Assembly: GCF_019468465.1 (NCBI RefSeq)
Contig: NZ_CP080519.1
Span: forward strand, 1,069,001-1,133,000
DNA from: Amycolatopsis sp. DSM 110486
GTDB taxonomy: Bacteria; Actinomycetota; Actinomycetes; Mycobacteriales; Pseudonocardiaceae
Direction: 5' to 3'
DNA: 64,000 bases
Shown: positions 1 to 9,745 of the stretch, piece by piece
How positions within the stretch are numbered: position 1 is the first letter of the stretch
Layout of the letters: each line of letters begins with the position of its first letter
The notes under the pieces: generated by a model
Told to the model about the DNA's origin: nothing
Seen by the model: only the letters and a program-made list of their open reading frames with translations
Databases searched by the model: none
Translations under genes and position numbers: made by a program

Positions 1-1553
1 AGCACCGTCACGTCTTCGAGCGCGAGCGGCGCGCGGCGCACGCGCAGGTCGGCGTCCACCGGCCGCGGGTCCACGATGATGCCCGGGTTCATCCGGCCCT
101 CCGGGTCGAAGATCCCCTTGAACCGCGCGAACAACGCCATCATCTCCGGGCTGTACATGCGGCCCAGCAGCTCCGAACGCGCCTGCCCGTCGCCGTGCTC
201 CCCCGACAGCGAACCGCCGTGCGCGGCGACGAGATCCGCGGCCTGCTCCAGGAACGTCCGGAATTGCGCCTTCCCGGGTGTGGAAAGCAGGTCGAAGTCG
301 AGCCGCAAGTGCAGACAGCCCTCGCCGTAGTGGCCGTAGACCACGCTGCGGCGGCCGTGCTCGCGCATCAGCTCCTTGAACTTCCGCAGGTACGAGCCGA
401 GCTGTTCGGGCGGCACCGCGGCATCCTCCCAGCCGGGCCAGGCTTCCGCGCCGTCGGCCAGCCGCGTGGCCAGCCCCGCCCCCTCCTCGCGGATACGCCA
501 CAACCGGCGCTGCGCCGCGGGATCGTCGAGCACCACCGAACCCGTGAGCGCGCCACCCAGCGAAGCCGCCAGCTCCCGCGCTCGCGAAGCGGCTTCGGCC
601 GGCGAGGAACCCGCCAGCTCCACGAAAAGCCACGCCCCACCCGGCGGAAGTCCTTGCGCCCGACCGGGTTCCAGCATCGCGACGAGCTCCGCGTCCACGC
701 CCTCGACGGTCAGCGGCGACCACGGCAGGATCCCCGGCACCGCGTCGGCCGCGTCGATGTCGGACGGGAAGCCCAGCACCGCCAGCACGCGGTGCTTCGG
801 CAGCTCGGCGAGCGCGACGGTCGCCCCCAGCACCGTCACACACGTGCCCTCGCTGCCGACCAGCGCCTTGGCGACGTCGAACCCGTTCTCCGGCAACAGG
901 TGCTCCAGCCCGTAGCCGGAAACACGCCGCGAGAAGCTCGACAGTTCCGTCCGCAGCAAAGCGAGGTTGTCCCGCACCAGCGAACGCAGCTCGGTGAACA
1001 CCCGCCCCTCGGTGCCCGGAAGAGCTGCGCGGTCGTCCACTTCGGACGGCGCCGCCGGCCCGAGCGTGAGCCGCGTGCCGTCGTAGAGGAGCACGTCGAG
1101 CTCACGCACGACGTCGACGGTCCGGCCCCACGCCACGGAGTGCGAACCGCAGGCGTTGTTGCCGATCATGCCGCCGATCGTGCAACGGCTGTGCGTGGAC
1201 GGGTCCGGCCCGAACCGCAGCCCGTGCGGCGCGGCCACCGCCTGCAGGTCGTCGAGTACCGTGCCGGGCGCCACGCGCGCGAGCCGCGTTTCGGGATCGA
1301 TCCACTCGACGCCGCGCACGTGCCGTGACGTGTCGACCACGATCCCCGGCCCGCACGAGTTCCCCGCGACACTCGTGCCCCCGCCGCGCGGCACCAGCGG
1401 CGCCCCGCGCTCGCGCGCCGCCGCGACGGCGGCGACCACGTCGTCCACCGTCTCCGGTAGCACCACGCCGAGCGGCACGTGGCGGTAGTTCGACGCGTCG
1501 GTGGTGTAGAGCGCCAGCGTGGCGGTGTCGCTGAGGATTCGCACGCCCTCCAT
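1..1553 (-). CDS. FAD-binding/Fe-S oxidoreductase (GlcD-like), C-terminus outside window
   Basis: The first 517 residues of a flavoprotein oxidoreductase are visible, starting at ATG 1553; the gene runs off the left edge. The N-terminal FAD-binding PCMH domain is clear: PRGGGTSVAGNSCGPG near residue 55 and CTIGGMIGNNACGSHS near residue 125 are its pyrophosphate- and flavin-binding loops. The FAD-linked oxidase C-terminal domain follows and ends at NPGIIVDPRPVDADLR, close to the window edge. In the glycolate oxidase / D-2-hydroxyacid dehydrogenase family, an open frame continuing past this motif usually enters a Fe-S (CCG-type) domain of about 400 residues, so a roughly 950-residue two-domain enzyme is likely. 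The substrate is probably a 2-hydroxy acid but cannot be named. It is transcribed divergently from the small gene at 1709. Confidence 0.85.
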   Translation of the reverse strand, partial: MEGVRILSDTATLALYTTDASNYRHVPLGVVLPETVDDVVAAVAAARERGAPLVPRGGGTSVAGNSCGPGIVVDTSRHVRGVEWIDPETRLARVAPGTVLDDLQAVAAPHGLRFGPDPSTHSRCTIGGMIGNNACGSHSVAWGRTVDVVRELDVLLYDGTRLTLGPAAPSEVDDRAALPGTEGRVFTELRSLVRDNLALLRTELSSFSRRVSGYGLEHLLPENGFDVAKALVGSEGTCVTVLGATVALAELPKHRVLAVLGFPSDIDAADAVPGILPWSPLTVEGVDAELVAMLEPGRAQGLPPGGAWLFVELAGSSPAEAASRARELAASLGGALTGSVVLDDPAAQRRLWRIREEGAGLATRLADGAEAWPGWEDAAVPPEQLGSYLRKFKELMREHGRRSVVYGHYGEGCLHLRLDFDLLSTPGKAQFRTFLEQAADLVAAHGGSLSGEHGDGQARSELLGRMYSPEMMALFARFKGIFDPEGRMNPGIIVDPRPVDADLRVRRAPLALEDVTV

Positions 1554-1708
1554 TCAAGACACGCCGTCCTCCGGGCGGCACAGGGGGACCCCGGAAAATC
1601 TCGACATCACCCCAGAGAACACGTGAAATGCACGACTTCGGGCCTGTCGCGACGGAAACTGTCGGTGGTCCGGGTTCTACTGGAGCAGCGAAGGAAGGAG
1701 GCACCGCG

Positions 1709-1990
1709 ATGCAAAGTGAGCACTCGAGTGAGCTGAACCACCGCGAGCGGGCCACCCTGAGAGCCGTCGCATCGGGGCGGGCCGAGATCAGCTGCAGCTG
1801 CGAGCCAGACCTGTACGTCGACGGGTTGAGCTGCTGCGACCAGGCCACCACCCGCCGGCTCGTCCGGCGCGGGTTCATCGAGGCCGCGGCCGAAGGGCCG
1901 TGCGGCGAGCTGGTGCTGGCCGTGCTGACCGCGGCCGGGATGGTGGCGCTGAACGAAGCCACTCCGTCCGGGGCGGTCACCGCCGCCTGA
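1709..1990 (+). CDS. Small conserved-looking hypothetical protein, 93 aa
   Basis: I do not recognise a characterised family. The start ATG at 1709 is chosen because AAGGAAGGAG ends 8 nt upstream; an earlier in-frame start at 1628 has no ribosome binding site. The protein begins with a charged helix (HRERATLRAVASGRAE), then has a Cys-rich core, SCSCEPDLYVDGLSCCD (four Cys in 17 residues), followed by ATTRRLVRRGFIEAA and a hydrophobic, Ala/Leu-rich C-terminus. The layout resembles a small winged-helix-like or metal-binding protein, but this is only an impression. It sits between divergent oxidoreductase and convergent YigZ genes, so context gives no function. Confidence 0.75.
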   Translation: MQSEHSSELNHRERATLRAVASGRAEISCSCEPDLYVDGLSCCDQATTRRLVRRGFIEAAAEGPCGELVLAVLTAAGMVALNEATPSGAVTAA

Positions 1991-2053
1991 GCCGGCCCGC
2001 GCACCGAGCGCGATTCCCGGCGCCCCACGGCGGTTCCGCGGGGGAGGCGTCCG

Positions 2054-2680
2054 TCAGGAACGCACCCATTCCTCCCCGAGTTCGACAGCCTCCGCCGTCC
2101 CGCCGGTCAGATCGGCGAGCCAGGCGGCGAACGCCGGTTCCTCGCCAGGAGCCAGGCCGACCTCGAAGTGCGCCGACGCCTCGAACCGGGTGTCGTGCAG
2201 CACATACGACGAAGCACGCAGGTCGTTCTCCAGCCGGCCCGAGCGGGTGTAGTCCACCTCGACGTCGAACAGCAGCAGGCGCCGGTACTCGACCACGGAA
2301 GCGGCGTCCAGCGCGTCGGACACCGCCTGCCCGTACGCGCGGATCAGACCCCCCGCACCGAGCAGCACCCCGCCGAAGTGCCGCGACACCACGGCGACCG
2401 CGTCGGTGACCTCGCGCCGGCGCAGCACCTCCAGCATGGGGACGCCCGCGGTGCCGGCCGGTTCGCCGTCGTCGCTGGAGCGCTGGGTGCGCCCGTCGGG
2501 GCCGAGGACGAAGGCGTGGCAGTGGTGGCGCGCCGCCGGTTCGGCCTTGCGCCGGGCCGCGATCACGGCCCGCGCGGCGGCCTCGTCGGCTACCGGAGCG
2601 AGCGCGCAGAGGAACCGGGAGCGCTTGATCTCGATCTCATGCAGTACCGGGCTCGCCACGGAGAGATAACGATCAGCCAT
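2054..2680 (-). CDS. YigZ/IMPACT family protein
   Basis: 208 aa, the usual length for bacterial YigZ proteins. The N-terminal UPF0029 (Impact) domain carries the family hallmarks: EIKRSRFLC near residue 18, HHCHAFVLG near 52, SDDGEPAGTAGVPML near 68 and VVSRHFGGVLLGAGGLIRAY near 100. The C-terminal half corresponds to the ferredoxin-like DUF1949 domain (YTRSGRLENDLR). The eukaryotic relative IMPACT modulates the stress kinase GCN2; the bacterial role is not established. The gene is monocistronic and convergent with the small gene ending at 1990. Confidence 0.9.
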   Translation of the reverse strand: MADRYLSVASPVLHEIEIKRSRFLCALAPVADEAAARAVIAARRKAEPAARHHCHAFVLGPDGRTQRSSDDGEPAGTAGVPMLEVLRRREVTDAVAVVSRHFGGVLLGAGGLIRAYGQAVSDALDAASVVEYRRLLLFDVEVDYTRSGRLENDLRASSYVLHDTRFEASAHFEVGLAPGEEPAFAAWLADLTGGTAEAVELGEEWVRS

Positions 2681-3284
2681 CGACGGTTCGCCTCATGTGT
2701 CCAGTCAGCCAGCTTCGCCCGCGGCACAACCCGCGACCCGCACAGGTGTTTGCGCAGGTCAGCGCGGCTACTGACCAGTGGTCGGGAGACGTGGCCCGAC
2801 ATATGGGCATACCCCGGGGGCCGTCAACGTAAGCGTGGCATTTCCCACCCGGGCGCAACGACATATGTCGAACACAGCGAATTCACACTATCGTCATAAG
2901 ACCCGGCGAACCCGGGAGTAACACCACGCGCCCGGCCGGCCCCCCACCACACAGGCTGACCGAACCGCGCGTGCGCAGCCGCAGCGAACCGCTGCACCAA
3001 CGAAGGACTGCTGCACCGACGAGAACAACAGCGCCGATCGTCAGGATCACACTGGCGGAGAACGCGGCGCTGACGTAACTTGTGGCCGCCCAGTGCTGTG
3101 CGGCTGTACACCCGGAACCGCCCCTGCCGCAGCCCGGTCGATGTCGACCGAGCCGGTTTCTAGGGCGGTTCCCCCCTTCTCGACTGACCATCGCGGTTCC
3201 GGACCACTTCGTTAACCGGTTCAGTGTCGAACCACCCGATGGAGTGAGTACCGGTCGCGCCAACGCCTTGGGAGGCGGCCAGCC
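2681..3284. other. 604-bp intergenic region upstream of gltB
   Basis: No convincing gene is seen. Two related palindromic patches occur: an imperfect one at 2795-2809 (GCCCGACATATGGGC) and a perfect 12-mer CGACATATGTCG at 2859-2870. A further symmetric patch, GTTAACCGGTT, lies about 70 bp before gltB. The region presumably holds the gltB promoter and regulatory sites. I could not identify a convincing GlnR box by eye. Confidence 0.5.
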
Positions 3285-6200
3285 GTGACCCACCGTTCCA
3301 CTGCCGGTTCCACCGGTCTGTACGACCCCGCGTATGAGCACGACGCCTGCGGAGTCGCCTTCGTCGCCGATCTCGCCGGTCGCCGAGATCATCAGATCGT
3401 GGCGAAAGCCCTGGTCGCACTGCGGAACCTGGAGCATCGCGGGGCGCGCGGCGCCGAACCCGACACCGGCGACGGCGCCGGATTGCTGATCCAGGTACCC
3501 GACGCGTTCTTCCGCGAGGTCGTGGACTTCACGCTGCCCGAAGAGGGCGCGTACGCCGTCGGCACCGCGTTCCTGCCCCGTGACGAGAAGCGCCGCGGCC
3601 GGGCCATGACCACCATCGAGCGGATCGCCGCCGAGGAGGACATGCGCGTGGTCGGCTGGCGCGAGGTGCCCGTGGACACCGCGCACTGCGGCCCCACCGC
3701 CGCCGAGACGCGCCCGCACCTCACGCAGCTGTTCCTCGCCGGGCGCCGGCACAACCGCGACGGCCTCGGGCTCGAGCGGTCGGCCTTCTGCGTGCGCAAG
3801 CGCGCCGAGCACGAGCTCGTGGACGACGACGTGTACTTCCCGTCGCTGTCCTCGCGCACCATCGTCTACAAAGGAATGCTCACCGAGGACCAGGTCGAGC
3901 GGTTCTTCCTCGACCTGCAGGACGAGCGCGTGACGAGCGCCATCGGCCTCGTGCACTCCCGCTTCTCCACCAACACCTTCCCGTCGTGGCCGCTCGCGCA
4001 CCCGTACCGCTACGTGGCGCACAACGGCGAGATCAACACGCTCAAGGGCAACCGCAACTGGATGGACGCCCGCGAGGCCCTGCTGGAGACGGACCTCATC
4101 CCCGGCGACCTCAAGCGCATCTACCCGGTCATCACGCGCGGCGCGAGCGACTCCGCCTCGTTCGACGAGGTGCTCGAGCTGCTGCACCTCGGCGGCCGCT
4201 CGCTCCCGCACTCGGTCCTCATGATGATCCCCGAGGCCTGGGAGAACCACCAGGAAATGGACCCCGCCCGGCGGGCCTTCTACGAGTTCCACTCCACGCT
4301 GATGGAGCCGTGGGACGGACCGGCGCTGGTGGCGTTCACCGACGGCGCGCAGATCGGCGCGGTCCTCGACCGCAACGGCCTGCGCCCCGGCCGCTACTGG
4401 GTCACCGACGACGGCCTCGTCGTGCTCGCCTCCGAGGTCGGCGTGCTGGAGCTGGACCAGTCGACGATCGTGCGCAAGGGCCGGCTGGAGCCGGGCCGCA
4501 TGTTCCTCGTGGACACGGTCGAGGGCCGGATCATCGAGGACGAGGAGATCAAGGGCCAGCTCGCCATCGCGCACCCGTACGACGAGTGGGTGGACGGCGG
4601 CCTGCTGCGCCTGGAGGAGCTGCCCGAGCGCGACCGCGAGGTGCCGCTGCACGCCGCGCTCGTGCGGCGCCAGCAGTCCTTCGGCTACACCGAGGAAGAG
4701 CTCGAGACCATCCTCGAGCCGATGGCCCGCACCGGCGCGGAGCCGATCGGCTCGATGGGCAACGACTCGCCGCTCGCGCCGCTGTCTTCGCGTTCGCGGC
4801 CCTTGTTCGACTACTTCATCCAGCTCTTCGCCCAGGTGACGAACCCGCCGCTGGACGCCATCCGCGAGGAGCTCGTGACGGCGCTGGGCACGCAGGTCGG
4901 CGCCGAGCCGAACCTGCTCGTGGCCAACGCGGCGTCGTGCCGGCGCATCGTGCTGCCGTTCCCGGTGCTGGACAACGACCAGCTCGCCAAGCTCGTGCAC
5001 GTCAACGACGACGGCAACCTGCCCGAGTTCCAGGCCGTGACGGTGCTCGGCCGCTACAACGTCCACGGTGGCGGCGAAGCGCTCCTTCAGCGGCTCGACG
5101 AGATCCGTTCCGAGGTGTCCGAGGCCATCGAGGACGGCGCGCGGCTGATCGTGCTGTCCGACCGCGGCGTCGACGAGAACCACGCGGCCATCCCGTCTCT
5201 GCTGCTGACCGGCGCCGTGCACCACCACCTCGTGCGGGAGAAGACCCGCACGCAGGTGGGCCTCATCGTCGAGGCCGGCGACGCGCGCGAGGTGCACCAC
5301 ATCGCGCTGCTCGTCGGGTACGGCGCGGCCGCGGTCAACCCCTACCTCGCGATGGCGACGGTCGAGGAGATGGCCCACCAGGGCCTGATCCCGGGCGTCA
5401 CGGCGAAGCAGGCGACCGCGAACCTGATCAGGGCGCTCGGCAAGGGCGTGCGCAAGACGATGTCCAAGATGGGCGTCTCGACAGTCGCGTCCTACACCGG
5501 TGCGCAGATCTTCGAGGCCGTGGGCCTGGGTGCCGACATCGTCGACACCTGCTTCACCGCCACCACCTCGCGGCTCGGCGGCGTCGGGTTCGACACGATC
5601 GCCGACGAGGTCGAGCAGCGCCACCGCCGTGCGTTCCCTGGCGACGGTGTGCGCGCGAGCCACCGCGAACTGGAGACCGGCTCGGACTACCAGTGGCGCC
5701 GCGAAGGCGAGCCGCACCTGTTCAACCCGCAGACCGTGTTCAAGCTGCAGCACTCCACGCGCAGCGGGAAGTACGAGGTCTTCAAGGAGTACACGAAGGC
5801 CGTCAACGACCAGTCCGAGAAGCTGCAGACGCTGCGCGGGCTGTTCGACTTCAAGACCGGCGAGCGCCCACCGGTGCCGATCGAGGAGGTCGAACCGGTC
5901 TCGGAGATCGTGAAGCGCTTCGCGACCGGCGCCATCTCCTACGGCTCGATCTCGATGGAGATGCACCAGACGCTGGCGATCGCGATGAACCGCCTCGGCG
6001 GCAAGTCCAACACCGGCGAGGGCGGCGAGGACGCCGAACGGCTCTACGACCCCGAGCGCCGCTCCGCGGTGAAGCAGGTCGCTTCGGGCCGGTTCGGCGT
6101 GACGAGCGAGTACCTCGTGAACGCCGACGACATCCAGATCAAGATGGCGCAGGGCGCGAAGCCCGGCGAAGGCGGGCAGCTGCCCGGCGCGAAGGTGTAC

Positions 6201-7814
6201 CCGTGGATCGCGAAGACGCGGTACTCGACGCCGGGCGTGGGGCTCATTTCCCCGCCGCCGCACCACGACATCTACTCGATCGAGGACCTCGCCCAGCTGA
6301 TCCACGACCTGAAGAACGCCAACCCGGCCGCGCGCATCCACGTGAAGCTCGTGTCCGAGGTCGGCGTCGGCACGGTCGCGGCGGGCGTATCCAAGGCGCA
6401 CGCCGACGTGGTGCTCATCTCGGGCCACGACGGCGGCACCGGCGCTTCGCCGCTGTCGTCGATCAAGCACGCGGGCGGACCGTGGGAACTGGGCCTGGCC
6501 GAGACGCAGCAGACGCTGCTGGCCAACCGGCTGCGCGACCGCATCGTGGTACAGACCGACGGGCAGCTCAAGACCGGCCGCGACGTCGTGATCGCCGCGC
6601 TGCTCGGTGCCGAGGAGTTCGGTTTCGCGACCGCGCCGCTCGTGGTTTCGGGCTGCATCATGATGCGCGTGTGCCACCTCGACACCTGCCCGGTGGGCGT
6701 CGCGACGCAGAACCCCAAGCTGCGCGAGAAGTTCAGCGGCAAGGCCGAGTACGTGGTGAACTTCTTCGAGTTCATCGCCCAGGAAGTGCGGGAGTACCTG
6801 GCGGAACTGGGTTTCCGGTCGATCGAAGAGGCTGTGGGCCGCGCCGAGGTGCTCGACAAGCGCAAGGCCGTGGACCACTGGAAGGCCGCCGGGCTCGACC
6901 TGTCGCCGATCTTCTACGTGCCGGAGCTGGCCCCGCGCGCGGCGCGACACCAGGTCGTGAAGCAGGACCACGGGCTCGACAAGGCGCTGGACAACACGCT
7001 GATCCAGCTCGCCGAGGGCGCGCTCTCCTCGGGTGACAAGGTGCGGCTGGAGCTGCCGGTGCGCAACGTCAACCGCACCGTCGGCACGATGCTGGGCTCG
7101 GAGCTCACGAAGAAATGGGGCGGCGAGGGCCTGCCGGACGACACGATCGACGTGACGTTCACCGGTACCGCGGGCCAGTCGTTCGGCGCGTTCGTGCCGA
7201 AGGGCATCACGCTGCGGCTCATCGGCGACGGCAACGACTACGTCGGCAAGGGCCTTTCGGGCGGACGGCTGATCGTGCGGCCGCCCAAGGAGGTCTCGTT
7301 CGCGGCCGAGGACCACATCATCGCGGGCAACGTGATCGCCTACGGCGCCACGAGCGGCGAGATCTTCATCCGCGGCAAGGTCGGCGAACGGTTCTGCGTG
7401 CGCAACTCGGGCGCGCTGGCCGTCGTCGAAGGCGTGGGCGACCACGGCGGCGAGTACATGACGGGCGGGCGCGTGGTGGTGCTCGGCGCCATCGGGCGCA
7501 ACTTCGCGGCCGGCATGTCCGGCGGCATCGCCTACGTGCTCGACCTGCCGGCGCACCGCGTGAACCCGGAGATGGTCGACATCGACCCGCTCGACGCCGA
7601 CGACACCGACTTCCTGCGCGAGACCGTGGAGAAGCACTACAACGAAACGGAGTCCGCGGTCGCGCGCGAGCTGCTCGCCGACTGGGACGCCGCCGTCGAC
7701 CGGTTCGGCAAGGTCATGCCGAAGGACTACAAGCGCGTGCTCGCCGCTCAGGTGCAAGCCGAGCGGGATGGGCGTGACGTGAACGAGGCGATCATGGAGG
7801 CAGCTCATGGCTGA
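3285..7814 (+). CDS. gltB: Glutamate synthase (NADPH) large subunit
   Basis: 1509 aa, the full length of bacterial GltB. With GltD it converts glutamine plus 2-oxoglutarate to two glutamates using NADPH. The start is GTG 3285, with GGGAGG upstream. Residues 1-21 are a short propeptide before the catalytic cysteine in [11 protein letters not shown] (Cys22), the class II glutaminase nucleophile. The central and FMN-binding synthase domains follow; [12 protein letters not shown] and [13 protein letters not shown] are typical of the FMN/2-oxoglutarate barrel. [19 protein letters not shown] (near residue 1130) supplies the three cysteines of the 3Fe-4S cluster. The C-terminal GXGXG beta-helix domain includes [14 protein letters not shown]. 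The stop codon sits inside ATGGCTGA at 7807-7814, so the next start overlaps it. Confidence 0.98.
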   Translation: MTHRSTAGSTGLYDPAYEHDACGVAFVADLAGRRDHQIVAKALVALRNLEHRGARGAEPDTGDGAGLLIQVPDAFFREVVDFTLPEEGAYAVGTAFLPRDEKRRGRAMTTIERIAAEEDMRVVGWREVPVDTAHCGPTAAETRPHLTQLFLAGRRHNRDGLGLERSAFCVRKRAEHELVDDDVYFPSLSSRTIVYKGMLTEDQVERFFLDLQDERVTSAIGLVHSRFSTNTFPSWPLAHPYRYVAHNGEINTLKGNRNWMDAREALLETDLIPGDLKRIYPVITRGASDSASFDEVLELLHLGGRSLPHSVLMMIPEAWENHQEMDPARRAFYEFHSTLMEPWDGPALVAFTDGAQIGAVLDRNGLRPGRYWVTDDGLVVLASEVGVLELDQSTIVRKGRLEPGRMFLVDTVEGRIIEDEEIKGQLAIAHPYDEWVDGGLLRLEELPERDREVPLHAALVRRQQSFGYTEEELETILEPMARTGAEPIGSMGNDSPLAPLSSRSRPLFDYFIQLFAQVTNPPLDAIREELVTALGTQVGAEPNLLVANAASCRRIVLPFPVLDNDQLAKLVHVNDDGNLPEFQAVTVLGRYNVHGGGEALLQRLDEIRSEVSEAIEDGARLIVLSDRGVDENHAAIPSLLLTGAVHHHLVREKTRTQVGLIVEAGDAREVHHIALLVGYGAAAVNPYLAMATVEEMAHQGLIPGVTAKQATANLIRALGKGVRKTMSKMGVSTVASYTGAQIFEAVGLGADIVDTCFTATTSRLGGVGFDTIADEVEQRHRRAFPGDGVRASHRELETGSDYQWRREGEPHLFNPQTVFKLQHSTRSGKYEVFKEYTKAVNDQSEKLQTLRGLFDFKTGERPPVPIEEVEPVSEIVKRFATGAISYGSISMEMHQTLAIAMNRLGGKSNTGEGGEDAERLYDPERRSAVKQVASGRFGVTSEYLVNADDIQIKMAQGAKPGEGGQLPGAKVYPWIAKTRYSTPGVGLISPPPHHDIYSIEDLAQLIHDLKNANPAARIHVKLVSEVGVGTVAAGVSKAHADVVLISGHDGGTGASPLSSIKHAGGPWELGLAETQQTLLANRLRDRIVVQTDGQLKTGRDVVIAALLGAEEFGFATAPLVVSGCIMMRVCHLDTCPVGVATQNPKLREKFSGKAEYVVNFFEFIAQEVREYLAELGFRSIEEAVGRAEVLDKRKAVDHWKAAGLDLSPIFYVPELAPRAARHQVVKQDHGLDKALDNTLIQLAEGALSSGDKVRLELPVRNVNRTVGTMLGSELTKKWGGEGLPDDTIDVTFTGTAGQSFGAFVPKGITLRLIGDGNDYVGKGLSGGRLIVRPPKEVSFAAEDHIIAGNVIAYGATSGEIFIRGKVGERFCVRNSGALAVVEGVGDHGGEYMTGGRVVVLGAIGRNFAAGMSGGIAYVLDLPAHRVNPEMVDIDPLDADDTDFLRETVEKHYNETESAVARELLADWDAAVDRFGKVMPKDYKRVLAAQVQAERDGRDVNEAIMEAAHG

Positions 7815-7887
7815 TAATCGCGAAGCCGGCTATGAGTGCCGACTGGGTGCGGGTATCCCGCAAGACACGGAGGCCGCACATGGCTGA
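7807..7887 (+). CDS. 26-codon mini-ORF bridging gltB and gltD (speculative)
   Basis: Starts at ATG 7807 inside the end of gltB (ATGGCTGA, 8-nt overlap), preceded by a GGAGG-type site at 7797. It ends at a TGA (7885-7887) that overlaps the gltD start in the same ATGGCTGA octamer (7880-7887). The peptide would begin [11 protein letters not shown] and end EAAHG, the same last residues as GltB. It is out of frame with gltD. It may be only a by-product of a local duplication of the gltD start region, or a coupling peptide that hands ribosomes from gltB to gltD. There is no evidence that the peptide itself has a function. Confidence 0.35.
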   Translation: MADNREAGYECRLGAGIPQDTEAAHG

Positions 7888-9331
7888 CCCCAAGGGCTTT
7901 CTGACCACCACCCGTGAAGAACCGAAGCGCCGTCCGGTCGATCTTCGGCTGATGGACTGGCGTGAGGTCTACGAGGACTTCGCGTCGACCAAGCTGGAGA
8001 AGCAGGCCGGGCGGTGCATGGACTGCGGCATTCCGTTCTGCCACCAGGGCTGTCCGCTCGGGAACCTGATTCCCGAGTGGAACACGCTGGTGTGGCGGGA
8101 AGACTGGCGCGAGGCGGCCGAGCGGCTGCACGCGACCAACAACTTCCCGGAATTCACCGGCACGCTGTGCCCGGCGCCGTGCGAGACCGCGTGCGTGCTC
8201 GGCATCAACGACGACCCGGTGACGATCAAGCGCGTCGAGATCTCCATCATCGACCGGGCCTTCGCCGAAGGCTGGGTCACGCCGCAGATCCCGGTGGCGA
8301 AGACGGGCAAGAAGGTCGCCGTCGTCGGTTCCGGGCCGTCCGGGCTGGCCGCGGCGCAGCAGCTCACGCGAGCGGGCCACAGCGTGGTGGTCTACGAGCG
8401 GGCCGACAAGATCGGCGGGCTGCTGCGCTTCGGCATCCCGGAGTTCAAGATGGAGAAGCACCGCCTCGACCGCCGGCTCGACCAGATGCGGGCCGAGGGC
8501 ACGGAGTTCCGGACGTCGGTGAACGTCGGCGTGGACGTCACCATCGAGCAGCTGCGCTCGAACCACGACGCGGTGGTGCTCGCCGGCGGCGCGACCGCGT
8601 GGCGCGACCTGCCGATCGACGGCCGCGAGCACGACGGGATCCTGCAGGCGATGGAGTTCCTGCCGCCGGCCAACCGCGTCGCCTCGGGTGACCTCGACGC
8701 GGTGCCGTACTCCGCCGAGGGCCTCGACGTCGTGGTCATCGGCGGCGGCGACACGGGCGCGGACTGCGTCGGCACGTCGCACCGCCAGGGCGCTCGTTCG
8801 GTGACTCAGCTGGAGATCATGCCGCGGCCGCCGCAGGACCGTTCGGACGCGCACCCGTGGCCGACGTACCCGATGATCTACCGGGTGTCCTCGGCCCACG
8901 AAGAGGGCGGCGAGCGCCTGTACTCCGTGAACACGCAGGAGTTCCTGGCCGACGCCGACGGCCGCGTCCGCGCGCTGAAGCTCGTGGAGGTGCGCAACGA
9001 GGGCGGCAAGTTCGTCCCGGTCGAGGGGAGCGAGAACGAGCTGCCCGCGCAGCTCGTGCTGCTGGCGATGGGTTTCGTCGGCCCGCAGCACTCGGGCCTG
9101 CTGGAGGACCTCGGCGTCGACCTCGACCAGCGCGGCAACGTCGCGCGCGACCAGGACTTCCGCACGAGCGTCGACAACGTCTTCGTCGCCGGCGACATGG
9201 GCCGCGGCCAGTCGCTGATCGTGTGGGCCATCGCCGAGGGCCGCTCGTGCGCCGCCGGCGTCGACGCCTTCCTCACCGGCCGGGCCTTCCTCCCGGCCCC
9301 GATCGCGCCGACGGACCGGCCGATCGCGTGA
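7880..9331 (+). CDS. gltD: Glutamate synthase small subunit
   Basis: 483 aa, normal for GltD. It provides the NADPH-oxidising FAD subunit of glutamate synthase and passes electrons to the GltB FMN through Fe-S clusters. ATG 7880 is chosen over the upstream in-frame ATG at 7832 because ACGGAGG stands 7 nt before it and MADPKGFL is a typical N-terminus. The N-terminal cysteines CMDCGIPFCHQGC and CPAPCETACV ligate 4Fe-4S clusters. VAVVGSGPSGLAAA (near residue 150) binds FAD, VVVIGGGDTGADC (near 290) binds NADPH, and VFVAGDMGRGQSLIVWAI near the end is the second FAD motif. It is translationally linked to gltB through the duplicated junction upstream. Confidence 0.97.
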   Translation: MADPKGFLTTTREEPKRRPVDLRLMDWREVYEDFASTKLEKQAGRCMDCGIPFCHQGCPLGNLIPEWNTLVWREDWREAAERLHATNNFPEFTGTLCPAPCETACVLGINDDPVTIKRVEISIIDRAFAEGWVTPQIPVAKTGKKVAVVGSGPSGLAAAQQLTRAGHSVVVYERADKIGGLLRFGIPEFKMEKHRLDRRLDQMRAEGTEFRTSVNVGVDVTIEQLRSNHDAVVLAGGATAWRDLPIDGREHDGILQAMEFLPPANRVASGDLDAVPYSAEGLDVVVIGGGDTGADCVGTSHRQGARSVTQLEIMPRPPQDRSDAHPWPTYPMIYRVSSAHEEGGERLYSVNTQEFLADADGRVRALKLVEVRNEGGKFVPVEGSENELPAQLVLLAMGFVGPQHSGLLEDLGVDLDQRGNVARDQDFRTSVDNVFVAGDMGRGQSLIVWAIAEGRSCAAGVDAFLTGRAFLPAPIAPTDRPIA

Positions 9332-9340
9332 CCTCGTGGT

Positions 9341-9366
9341 CGGGCGCACCAACGGTGCTGCGCCCG
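9341..9366. terminator. Hairpin 1 downstream of gltD
   Basis: Perfect 8-bp stem CGGGCGCA/TGCGCCCG (9341-9348 with 9359-9366) and a 10-nt loop, only 10 nt after the gltD stop. There is no T-tract, which is common for actinobacterial terminators. Confidence 0.6.
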
Positions 9367-9385
9367 CCACGATCCCCTCAACTCG

Positions 9386-9417
9386 AGGCAGGCGCACCAG
9401 CGTTGTTGCGCCTGCCT
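9386..9417. terminator. Hairpin 2 downstream of gltD, related to hairpin 1
   Basis: Perfect 11-bp stem (9386-9396 with 9407-9417) and a 10-nt loop. The core is GGCGCACCAGCGTTGTTGCG, which resembles hairpin 1 in both stem and loop, so the two look like copies of one element. Probably a tandem terminator of the gltBD operon. Confidence 0.55.
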
Positions 9418-9745
9418 TGTCCTCAGTGGACCGTCCGCGGTCCCGCCACGGACCCGGGTGGTCACGGCAACGGCGCCGTGTCCGCCCGGCCCGAGGTGCG
9501 CGCCTGGGCGAGGTTCGCGACCGGGCGAGGTGCGCAAGGCAATCCCCTACCTGGCTCGGCAAACCCCCGCCCTCCCAAGGGGGGCGTCCCGGCTCCAGTC
9601 TATCGGCCGCCCCCGACAAAACCCGTGGCCAAGCCAAAAACGGGCCGAGCTGTCCACAACTCGGTAAGCCTGTGGACAAGCCGCGCAAACGTGTGCGCGC
9701 GCCTGAACCACGCCGAGCCCCGCGCCGGGAAGCCCACCCGCGAAA
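9418..9745. other. Intergenic region between gltD and the ROK gene
   Basis: About 330 bp with no supported gene. A small hairpin GGACCG-TCCG-CGGTCC lies at 9428-9443. The remainder is unremarkable GC-rich sequence between convergent genes. Confidence 0.5.

Noticed and set aside
2883..3191. Possible 102-aa minus-strand protein upstream of gltB with one hydrophobic stretch (SASVILTIGAVVLVGAAVL)
   Set aside because: No ribosome binding site, an Arg/Gly/Cys-rich atypical composition around the hydrophobic part, and no family resemblance; it may simply be leader DNA of gltB.
2883..7808. A 1641-codon open frame on the minus strand opposite gltB, and similar giant frames opposite the arabinosyltransferase (31142-35833) and cobN (44375-48118)
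   Set aside because: They are antisense shadows produced by codon bias in GC-rich genes; their translations are rich in His/Arg/Val/Leu with no recognisable domain, while the opposite strand carries clear proteins.
7832..7879. Longer gltD N-terminus from ATG 7832
   Set aside because: The extra 16 residues are not typical of GltD and there is no ribosome binding site, while ATG 7880 has a good one.
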